A stretch of 12,684 bases of DNA, taken from assembly GCA_001800515.1 (NCBI GenBank), contig MGVN01000230.1, positions 1 to 12,684 on the forward strand, written 5' to 3'. The stretch comes from Elusimicrobia bacterium RIFOXYB2_FULL_49_7 (GTDB lineage Bacteria > Fibrobacterota > OXYB2-FULL-49-7). The translations under genes were made by a program, and so were the position numbers. The notes beneath the pieces were generated by a model, which saw only the letters and a program-made list of their open reading frames with translations, did not search any database and was not told where the DNA came from. Positions within the stretch are counted from its first letter, which is position 1; every line of letters starts with the position of its first letter. Shown here in pieces: positions 7,194 through 12,684 of this stretch.

Positions 7194-7930
7194 TGTTCTT
7201 TGTCGCACTTTTGCTGGTTGGTATGGCGCTGGTTTTGGCCGTTTATCTGTCCCTGCCCGTGCTTCGGCTTTTTTTGGCCGGACAGGGAAGACGATTGTTG
7301 GAGAAGGCGCGACACTCCGCAGATGTCCTGCATCTGACCGCTGAACCGGCGACGCTATGGAAGATGTCGCCCTTTTCCCGTCAAAAGAGACGCAAGGAAA
7401 TGGAGCGTCAACTCCCCATTATCATTGAAAAGATTGCATCCTCGGTTCGAGCCGGCGGAGGAGTGGTCGAGGCCTTTGAACGGATAGGCAGTTCAAGGGA
7501 GGGTCCTCTGAGTCAGGAAATACGACATATGATGCGGGAAGTGGATCTCGGTATTCCGATGGAGGAGGCGTTGAACCGGCTTTCCGCTCGCATCGCCCTT
7601 CCGGACGTCTCGATTTTTACTGCAGCCGTCATCATCGCACAAAAAAGCGGGGGCAACATCGCCTCCGTACTTGAGACCATTGCCTCAACGATTCGCGAGC
7701 GACGAACATTGGACGGCAAAGTGCGGGTACTCACCTCCCAGGGCAAGATGCAGGGCCTCATTATCGGGCTTTTACCGGTCGTGCTATTAGGCGGACTCTA
7801 TCTGCTGGATCCGCACATGACTCGGCCTTTGTTCGAACGACCGTTGGGTCGGGTGCTCTTGATTGCCGGGCTGTTGCTTGAGGGAATAGGGCTTTTCATT
7901 ATCCGACGGATCGTGGATATTCGTTACTGA
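7193..7930 (+). CDS. tadB: TadB-like inner-membrane platform protein (T2SSF/GspF domain)
   Basis: TadB-type proteins form the inner-membrane platform driven by the CpaF/TadA ATPase. This 245-aa protein has an N-terminal hydrophobic segment (about 2-30), a cytoplasmic T2SSF domain from about 70 to 185, and two C-terminal membrane segments (about 187-205 and 219-238). The T2SSF domain includes RQLPIIIEKIASSVRAGGG (72-90), an L-S-x-E-I helix, GIPMEEAL and KSGGNIASVLE (151-161). It is a little short for a TadB, mainly at the N-terminus. The ATG shares one base with the stop of FHA-cpaF (TGATG) and has AAAGGA 6 bases ahead, so the two products are probably made in a fixed ratio. TadB is normally paired with TadC, but no TadC follows. 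The next gene is convergent, 20 bases away. Confidence 0.87.
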   Translation: MFFVALLLVGMALVLAVYLSLPVLRLFLAGQGRRLLEKARHSADVLHLTAEPATLWKMSPFSRQKRRKEMERQLPIIIEKIASSVRAGGGVVEAFERIGSSREGPLSQEIRHMMREVDLGIPMEEALNRLSARIALPDVSIFTAAVIIAQKSGGNIASVLETIASTIRERRTLDGKVRVLTSQGKMQGLIIGLLPVVLLGGLYLLDPHMTRPLFERPLGRVLLIAGLLLEGIGLFIIRRIVDIRY

Positions 7931-7950
7931 AAACCGTTACGCCTATTCCG

Positions 7951-8679
7951 TCAAGCCATATGACGAAAGGCTTCGTCTTCGGTGCTGAAGAGGAGGAAGC
8001 GGTTGGCCAGGCCGAGAATATTGAAGAAATCCGTTACCAGTTCATTGGGAGAGCAGAAGACCACACGACCGTTCTTAGATTTTAGAAAATTCTGCAACTT
8101 CACGAATCGGGCGATACCGAGACTGTCGATAAAGGTGATTTTCTCCATATTGAAAACGTAATTGTAGTGTTTTCTCTTGACGTAATTCACAATATCTTCC
8201 TCGAATCTTTTCATCTCCTGAAAATACCGGATATATCCGGACATCCGAACCAGAACAAATTTATCCATGTCCTGCAGCGTGTAGGTGAAGGTTTCTTGGA
8301 GGGGAGACGCGGACGGGGGAGGCGACGACAGAGCGGCCGTACCGGTTTGTCCGCTCAATGCTTGAAACAGCGCATGCTCATCGGAATAAATGCATAGAAT
8401 CTTGTTCAGGTTGGTGAATTCCAGGAGTTTTAGGATATCGTCTGTCGGATGAATCAGGTAGAAGGATTTTCCGATACTCTCCATGGATTTGTGGCATTTG
8501 ATAAGGAGCCGGATTGTGTGTGTGGAGAGGTAACGGGCATTTTTCAGGTTCGCCACCATACTGTATTTTCCCAGAGAGGCTACTTTGGACAGTATCTGAT
8601 CTAATTCCTCATCATATTCTTCCAGAATGTCTTCTGGAAATTCGAGAAAGAAAAGATCCCCTTTTTTGTAGGTCTTCAT
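7951..8679 (-). CDS. Tandem STAS-domain protein (two STAS units)
   Basis: This 242-aa protein holds two STAS-like domains joined by a linker rich in Pro, Ser and Ala (about 109-128). Domain 1 (about 1-108) has the strand SMVANLKNARYLSTHTIRLL (40-59). The usual Asp-Ser phospho-acceptor pair is replaced there by Ser52-Thr53. Domain 2 (about 129-242) is closer to the classic form: YVFNMEKITFIDSLGIARF (174-192) with Asp185-Ser186 at the RsbV-type site, then GRVVFCSPNE as the later strand. No kinase, membrane or DNA-binding segment is seen. ATG 8679 is set by GGAGG 6 bases upstream; a longer in-frame reading would run into the preceding gene. It starts 14 bases after the sigma-54 activator stop, so the two are very likely co-transcribed, and the STAS protein may carry or modulate its signal. 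Partner and target are unknown. Confidence 0.85.
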   Translation of the reverse strand: MKTYKKGDLFFLEFPEDILEEYDEELDQILSKVASLGKYSMVANLKNARYLSTHTIRLLIKCHKSMESIGKSFYLIHPTDDILKLLEFTNLNKILCIYSDEHALFQALSGQTGTAALSSPPPSASPLQETFTYTLQDMDKFVLVRMSGYIRYFQEMKRFEEDIVNYVKRKHYNYVFNMEKITFIDSLGIARFVKLQNFLKSKNGRVVFCSPNELVTDFFNILGLANRFLLFSTEDEAFRHMA

Positions 8680-8685
8680 TCGATA

Positions 8686-8690
8686 CCTCC
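8686..8690 (-). promoter_or_regulatory. Strong ribosome-binding site of the tandem STAS gene
   Basis: GGAGG on the minus strand lies 6 bases before ATG 8679-8677, in the 14-base gap after the sigma-54 activator. It fixes the start and suggests efficient independent translation. Confidence 0.85.
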
Positions 8691-8693
8691 GAT

Positions 8694-11051
8694 TTATTTT
8701 CTGATAATCTTGAATTCCCGCATCTTGCGATAAAAGGTGGCCCGGGACATGCGTGACTCCTTGGCCGCCCAATCAACGATATTATTGTTCTTATGTAACA
8801 GAAAGAGAACATGTTCTTTGCGGAAGGCCCGGGAGTTGCCGTAAGGAATGCTTTCTTCAGGCGGGTTTGTCTCTGCATGCTTGACCGGGGAGAGGTCCGC
8901 CGCAATGTCGATATGCTTTTTATCAATCTGTTTGTCGATGCAGTACAAGACGGCCCGTTGAATCACATTTTCCAGTTCCCGAATATTGCCCGGCCAATGA
9001 TAGGCGAGCAATTTCTGGAAGGCATCCGGGGAAATGGCTTCAATATTTCGGTTGAAGGTGTAATTATACTCCTTTAGGAAATAGATGGCCAGGTGAGGGA
9101 TGTCTTCCTTGCGCGCGGCCAAGGGCGGGAGCTTCAGATAAACCGTATTCAGGCGGTAATAGAGGTCGGAACGGAATTTCTTTTCCTCCACCAGGGTTCT
9201 CAGTGAGGAATTTGTCGCGGTGATGATGCGTGTGTTCACTTTGATTCGTTTATTGCCGCCGATGCGCTCGATGGTGAGATCCTGAAGGAACTGCAGAAGT
9301 TTGATCTGGACTTCCTGGGTCAGATTGCCGATTTCGTCAAGAAAAAGCGTGCCCCCGTCCGCTTCTTCGAACTTTCCGAGCCGCTGCTTGATCGCACCCG
9401 TAAAGGCCCCTTTTTCAAATCCGAATAATTCACTTTCCAGAAGAGTGCCGGGAAGCAGTGAACAGTCGACCTTGATGAACTGTCCGGTGTTATACGGACT
9501 GTTCTGATGAATGAAATAGGCCAGAATCTCCTTGCCTGTGCCCGTATCGCCTTCAATGAGAATCGAGACCGGGGACTGTGCGGCAATCCGCGCCTTTTCC
9601 TGAAGCCGGACCATATCGGGATTGATTCCAATCATCTGTTTTTGTTCAAGGGACAAGCGGGCGATGATGTTCTTATATTTGTCGAGTTCGTGGACCGTCT
9701 TTTCCTTCTGTGCTTCCAGGGTCTGGATGCTCCGGTTGAAATGAGTCACGTCGTAGAGCATGAAAGCGTAATAAAAATGGTCTTGTACCCTGGAAAAACC
9801 GTGCTCGACCAGCGAATGGAAGCGGAAGAGATTATCCGTATCATTTAAGATGTGGCATTCATTGGTCGGTGAGGCGGGCGCTATTTCCAAGGGTTGGGAA
9901 TACAAGGTTATGTTCCGGAGGGCAAAATCATCGTTGAAATGGTAAAAGAGATATTGGCATCCGTTTTCATTGGTGTTGATTTCAAAGTCCATGAAACCGA
10001 TTTTGAAATCGCCGTTAATAAAAAGAGCCAACAAGGTTCCCCGCCTGAGAATTTCGATTGTGTACTCGCCGGGGCTGAAGATGTCTCCGGATTTTCTCTG
10101 GTGTATCTGTTCTCCGTGCCGTTTGATGGTATAGTGTCCGGAGGAAGAATCATGGCCGAATAAGTATCCGTTCAGATCCGGAAAAAAAGAGCCGATGTCT
10201 TTTTCTCCGCACAAAATGATTTTAGGCAGTTCCCCGGAACGTATTTCGATTTGGAGCTTAAGACGAAAATCACTGCGTCTGAAGTTGAACGGAGTATGAA
10301 GAGGGAGTCGTTTGTAGGTTGTTTTTGGGAATGTATCTGATCGGATAATGAGGAATTGCTCGTCTTCCAAGGGATGCCTTGTTTCTTTATCCATCCTTAA
10401 CGGACCTTGTTCGGAATGGAATTCCGTCCAGGCGGAATGGTAGCACGGAAGATAGACCTCGCGGGCAATTTGAAATGTGCGAAGGGGATTAGGGCTTAGA
10501 ACCGTTTCCGCGGTTTTGCCCAGGAAGTCAGAGGGTGTTTTTGTTTTTGCACTCAGAAGTTGAAAGAAGCTCTTGTTGAACCCTTGTAAAACCCCCTCTG
10601 AGTCAAGCAGAATAATGGGTTGATGTTTAAAAACCGAGGCGCGAATAAAAAAGGAGTTGTAGACAATAAGGCCGAACCGGCCGTAATTTTCAATATGGAG
10701 CAGCAGAAGCTTGGAAAAGTGCAGTCCTGAAAAGAATTCAAAGGCGAGATCAAATCCTTCGAGAATGTTTTTTGACCGAAAGGCAAAGGTCAAATTAAAA
10801 GAAATCGGCATTTCTTCTGGATGGGTTATATAGGTGAAACGTTCCGACAGGGGACGATCTTCCGGAATATGGTAGAATTCTGTCAGATTGCGATTAATGA
10901 GTCTATTAAAATTAAAATTATATTGATTTTCCTGGAAAAGGATATCGTTGACATTGCCATACTCATCAATGGAGAGGACGATGCCCATGAAACGTGATTC
11001 TGTCAAATATTGTTTAAATGTGGTAGAAATAGGAATCTGTTCTAAAATCAT
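8694..11051 (-). CDS. Sigma-54-dependent transcriptional activator with PAS-like and putative lectin-like sensor modules
   Basis: Bacterial enhancer-binding proteins remodel the sigma-54 RNA polymerase closed complex by ATP hydrolysis. In this 785-aa protein the AAA+ core (about 475-705) is complete: Walker A GDTGTGKE (501-508), the sigma-54 contact loop GAFTGA (548-553), Walker B GTLFLDE (567-573), arginines in [10 protein letters not shown] (626-635) and the sensor II segment [10 protein letters not shown] (686-695). The C-terminus (about 742-785) is a Fis-type helix-turn-helix. There is no response-regulator receiver. Residues about 20-120 look PAS-like, and 143-200 ([15 protein letters not shown]) are clearly PAS-like. 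Residues about 262-388 are strand-rich and resemble a concanavalin/LamG-type jelly roll ([21 protein letters not shown]). A PAS-exit-like strand [10 protein letters not shown] (430-439) and a coiled coil (about 441-475) lead into the core. GAAGGG lies 6 bases before the ATG. The ligand is unknown. Confidence 0.93.
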   Translation of the reverse strand: MILEQIPISTTFKQYLTESRFMGIVLSIDEYGNVNDILFQENQYNFNFNRLINRNLTEFYHIPEDRPLSERFTYITHPEEMPISFNLTFAFRSKNILEGFDLAFEFFSGLHFSKLLLLHIENYGRFGLIVYNSFFIRASVFKHQPIILLDSEGVLQGFNKSFFQLLSAKTKTPSDFLGKTAETVLSPNPLRTFQIAREVYLPCYHSAWTEFHSEQGPLRMDKETRHPLEDEQFLIIRSDTFPKTTYKRLPLHTPFNFRRSDFRLKLQIEIRSGELPKIILCGEKDIGSFFPDLNGYLFGHDSSSGHYTIKRHGEQIHQRKSGDIFSPGEYTIEILRRGTLLALFINGDFKIGFMDFEINTNENGCQYLFYHFNDDFALRNITLYSQPLEIAPASPTNECHILNDTDNLFRFHSLVEHGFSRVQDHFYYAFMLYDVTHFNRSIQTLEAQKEKTVHELDKYKNIIARLSLEQKQMIGINPDMVRLQEKARIAAQSPVSILIEGDTGTGKEILAYFIHQNSPYNTGQFIKVDCSLLPGTLLESELFGFEKGAFTGAIKQRLGKFEEADGGTLFLDEIGNLTQEVQIKLLQFLQDLTIERIGGNKRIKVNTRIITATNSSLRTLVEEKKFRSDLYYRLNTVYLKLPPLAARKEDIPHLAIYFLKEYNYTFNRNIEAISPDAFQKLLAYHWPGNIRELENVIQRAVLYCIDKQIDKKHIDIAADLSPVKHAETNPPEESIPYGNSRAFRKEHVLFLLHKNNNIVDWAAKESRMSRATFYRKMREFKIIRK

Positions 11052-11078
11052 TCTTAACCCTTCACTTGTCTCATAATT

Positions 11079-11094
11079 GTATAGTTAATTATAC
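11079..11094. repeat. Imperfect palindrome over the -10 of the sigma-54 activator gene
   Basis: GTATA-GTTAAT-TATAC is a 16-base palindrome with a single mismatched pair. It overlaps the proposed -10 (11088-11093) of the minus-strand promoter, so it could be an operator. AT-rich palindromes also occur by chance. Confidence 0.4.
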
Positions 11095-11116
11095 GATTAA
11101 GTTGCAACTCCTGCAA
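11088..11116 (-). promoter_or_regulatory. Sigma-70-type promoter of the sigma-54 activator/tandem STAS operon
   Basis: On the minus strand, TTGCAG (11116-11111) and a perfect TATAAT (11093-11088) are separated by exactly 17 bases. Transcription would start near 11081, giving a leader of about 30 bases that contains the GAAGGG ribosome-binding site (11063-11058). The -35 is only a half match, but the -10, spacing and position are convincing. Confidence 0.55.
11102..11116. repeat. Inverted repeat TTGCA-N5-TGCAA overlapping the -35
   Basis: TTGCA (11102-11106) and TGCAA (11112-11116) form a perfect 5-base dyad with 5 bases between. The half-sites are 10-11 bases apart centre to centre, one DNA turn, as in dimer-binding operators. 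It covers the proposed -35 of the sigma-54 activator promoter, so it could be an autoregulatory site. Binding is inferred only. Confidence 0.35.
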
Positions 11117-11151
11117 TACCCCAAGAACATATTTTACTGTTAATGGAAGCG

Positions 11152-12252
11152 TTAAAACCATGTCTCTGTTCTGAAACGATCCGAATAAAGGATATAATAG
11201 AGCAACCCTTCCATAGATGCCGGGCCGTCCGGATGGCGTCCGCTTTTTAAATCCAGATCAAACGACGCAGTCAGCCGGAGAATATACCGGCATTGGTCCA
11301 AGGAATAGTTAGTCAGTTGGAGCATTATCTTGGGCAGCACAAAGAGCGGATACACCAATTGGGGCGAGACCTTTTTTCTGGAGAAGTTTGCGGCATTCAA
11401 CGCATCTGCCACCAGGGGATTCAATTGGTTCCGGACAGACGCACCTTGGGGTTCCAGTTGCCGGATATCCGCCCATTTGTCCGGTGCTGCGGCAAAATAG
11501 GCGTGCAGAGAACAGAGCTTGAAAAAATGGTCGCTGATGGCTGAGAGAATCTGAAGCGTGTTGTGGTTGTAGTCGTAAAGATTGCGCAGGGCCAGAAATG
11601 CCTCGGCCGCTTCTTTTCGGGCCAACAGGGGAGGGAGATCCCATGTCTTTCGAACGCGCGCCATGGCTGCGTAATGCTCAACAGCTTCAGCGGAAATCGA
11701 TTTCTTAGCCGGCAGGACGATATCCAGCTTGGTCATTTCGCTCATCAGGGCGGGCAGGTCGTCTCCCACTCGGCTGTGAAGCAGATCGCAAGCCGCCTTG
11801 TCAATAGGACGACCGAATCGTTTCCGTGCCTGTTCTGAAATCCATTGCGGTATTTGATAGGAGGGAGGGTTTTGACAATGAATAATCTGAACGCGATCAG
11901 CATGGTCGGCCATGGCCTTGATGAAGGGATGCCCTTTTCCCAGGCGGGAACCCGGTTTTTTCCCTTCCAGGATGACCGTGCTGTCCGGAGAAGGCCGGCG
12001 AATCAAATCCGCAAATCCTTCAAAATCCTCGGTGGTCAGGGCGTCACTGCCGCGAATCAGGCGGAGACTGCCGCCGCCGAAAAGAGAGGGCGCACCTGCG
12101 CCGGATATCATGGCCTCGCCGGAAATCTCATCCCCGTATTCGATGGATAGATTTCCCTTGTCGGGATGAGAGGAGAGACGATCGCGGATGAATTGCTCCT
12201 TTTCCAGCGTATTGTCTCCCTGAATGATGAGAAGCGGGGTCATGTCGAACAA
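11152..12252 (-). CDS. holA: DNA polymerase III delta subunit (clamp-loader HolA)
   Basis: HolA is the clamp-loader subunit that opens the beta sliding clamp. This 366-aa protein has the expected length and order. An N-terminal LLIIQGDNTLEKE segment matches the family's opening strand (usually YLLxGxDxxLxxE). PSLFGGGSLRLIRG (55-68) is the beta-clamp-contacting region. WISEQARKRFGRPID and the following LLHSRVGDDLPALMSEMTKLDI match the family's middle domain, where a G-x-D-L and an E-x-x-K-L pair are typical. A helical C-terminal domain (about 220-366) follows. No Walker A is present, as expected for delta. The frame opens with TTG at 12252, 8 bases after AAGGGA; an ATG three codons later (12243) is the alternative but lies 17 bases from that site. 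It is divergent from mutL and 100 bases upstream of the sigma-54 activator on the same strand. Confidence 0.9.
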   Translation of the reverse strand: MFDMTPLLIIQGDNTLEKEQFIRDRLSSHPDKGNLSIEYGDEISGEAMISGAGAPSLFGGGSLRLIRGSDALTTEDFEGFADLIRRPSPDSTVILEGKKPGSRLGKGHPFIKAMADHADRVQIIHCQNPPSYQIPQWISEQARKRFGRPIDKAACDLLHSRVGDDLPALMSEMTKLDIVLPAKKSISAEAVEHYAAMARVRKTWDLPPLLARKEAAEAFLALRNLYDYNHNTLQILSAISDHFFKLCSLHAYFAAAPDKWADIRQLEPQGASVRNQLNPLVADALNAANFSRKKVSPQLVYPLFVLPKIMLQLTNYSLDQCRYILRLTASFDLDLKSGRHPDGPASMEGLLYYILYSDRFRTETWF

Positions 12253-12275
12253 AATACCAATCCCTTAGGTATGGC

Positions 12276-12294
12276 TTCAATGAAATTCATTGAA
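12276..12294. repeat. Perfect 19-bp inverted repeat between holA and mutL
   Basis: TTCAATGAA-A-TTCATTGAA has two perfect 9-base arms around a single A. It lies between the divergent holA and mutL genes and touches the candidate mutL -35 (12290-12295). A protein-binding operator is more likely than an RNA hairpin because the arms leave almost no loop. Confidence 0.6.
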
Positions 12295-12318
12295 AAGCCG
12301 GGGGCCAAATGGTATCTT
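12290..12318 (+). promoter_or_regulatory. Candidate promoter for mutL
   Basis: TTGAAA (12290-12295) and TATCTT (12313-12318) are 17 bases apart, so transcription would start near 12325, about 11 bases before the mutL ATG. The -35 overlaps the right arm of the 19-bp inverted repeat, so occupancy of that repeat could block it. Confidence 0.4.
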
Positions 12319-12335
12319 TTTGATCCGGTTTTCCG

Positions 12336-12684
12336 ATGAAAATAACCCGAATTCAAAAACTCACCGAATCTCTTATCAATAAAATAGCCGCAGGTGAAGT
12401 GGTCGAATCGCCTGCGTCCGTGGTCAAAGAACTTCTTGAGAACAGTCTTGACAGCGGAGCGGAGCGTCTTGTCCTTGAAATCAAAGACGGCGGACGGGAG
12501 CTTATCCGCTTGTCGGATGACGGCTGCGGCATCCATGCTGAGGATGCGCCCCTGCTGTTCGAGCGCTATGCCTCCTCCAAATTGGCCGGCGAGGATGACC
12601 TTTTCGGCATCACCACCATGGGTTTCCGGGGTGAAGCCCTGTCGAGTATTGCAGCTGTGTCGGATATCGAAGTCGTGACCCGGC
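12336..12684 (+). CDS. mutL: DNA mismatch repair protein MutL, N-terminal part (runs off window end)
   Basis: MutL couples mismatch recognition by MutS to strand incision or helicase loading. The visible 116 codons are the start of its GHKL ATPase domain: KIAAGEVVESPASVVKELLE (16-35) with the catalytic Glu32, ENSLDSGA with Mg-binding Asn36, motif II SDDGCGI (60-66) and the ATP-lid motif GFRGEAL (96-102). The frame is open to the window edge. ATG 12336 matches the usual MutL start, placed 15 residues before KIAAGE, though no strong ribosome-binding site precedes it. The C-terminal half is absent, so whether it carries the endonuclease motif of non-enteric MutL proteins cannot be seen. The gene is divergent from holA. 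The reading is unbroken and shows no sign of decay. Confidence 0.95.
   Translation, partial: MKITRIQKLTESLINKIAAGEVVESPASVVKELLENSLDSGAERLVLEIKDGGRELIRLSDDGCGIHAEDAPLLFERYASSKLAGEDDLFGITTMGFRGEALSSIAAVSDIEVVTR

Noticed and set aside
6621..7208. 195-codon minus-strand reading frame
   Set aside because: Antisense to the CpaF ATPase core; a shadow of its codon pattern.
7949..7965. Hairpin CGTCA-N7-TGACG as a terminator for the tadB operon
   Set aside because: Only five base pairs, inside the STAS 3' end, with no U-tract on either strand.
8680..8772. Longer start for the tandem STAS protein (about 31 extra residues)
   Set aside because: It would overlap the sigma-54 activator's helix-turn-helix, and ATG 8679 has a strong GGAGG at ideal spacing.
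11102..11128. Sigma-54 promoter (GGGG...TTGCA on the minus strand) upstream of the sigma-54 activator gene
   Set aside because: No GG-N10-GC pair exists; a TTGCAG-N17-TATAAT promoter explains the region better.
12271..12339. Short leader ORF (22 codons, or 19 from ATG 12280) ending in an ATGA overlap with mutL
   Set aside because: It has no ribosome-binding site, would lie mostly upstream of the likely mutL transcription start, and contains the 19-bp palindrome, which explains much of its sequence. Not supported as a gene, though the exact overlap is worth noting.

Overview
The window looks like chromosomal DNA from a diderm (Gram-negative-type) bacterium. It encodes a lipoprotein with a lipobox, a large exported beta-barrel-like protein and housekeeping genes (rsmA/ksgA, thyA-like, dut, holA, mutL) in a moderately GC-rich, densely packed arrangement. 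There are no tRNA, rRNA, IS, phage or CRISPR signatures. The phylum cannot be fixed from the sequence. A sigma-54 activator, STAS proteins, a Tad-type ATPase and an unusual ThyA would fit a free-living lineage such as the FCB group, Desulfobacterota-like bacteria or a candidate phylum.

Layout: (1) Positions 1-2912, minus strand: rsmA, then a 663-aa exported probable outer-membrane protein, then a lipoprotein cut by the window edge. Both junctions are 4-base ATGA overlaps. (2) 2913-3035: AT-rich divergent intergenic region with candidate promoters both ways. (3) 3036-7930, plus strand: a tight six-gene run of STAS protein, membrane HD-GYP protein, ThyA-like thymidylate synthase, dUTPase, FHA-CpaF fusion ATPase and TadB. 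The last four genes overlap or nearly abut. (4) 7951-11051, minus strand and convergent with region 3: a sigma-54 activator (785 aa) followed 14 bases later by a two-domain STAS protein. A good sigma-70-type promoter lies at about 11088-11116. (5) 11152-12252, minus strand: holA. (6) 12253-12335: divergent region with a perfect 19-bp inverted repeat. (7) 12336 to the end, plus strand: the N-terminal part of mutL.

How the genes may work together: ThyA and Dut are consecutive steps in dTMP supply (dUTP to dUMP to dTMP). They sit between a signalling pair (STAS plus c-di-GMP-type HD-GYP) and a pilus/secretion pair (FHA-CpaF plus TadB). The opposing operon adds another STAS protein and a sigma-54 activator whose N-terminal half seems to hold PAS-like segments and a jelly-roll, lectin-like module. 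No STAS-partner kinase, PP2C phosphatase, TadC or pilin lies in the window, so the signalling and secretion systems must be completed elsewhere. The most unusual item is the sensor half of the sigma-54 activator. The mixed six-gene operon comes next.
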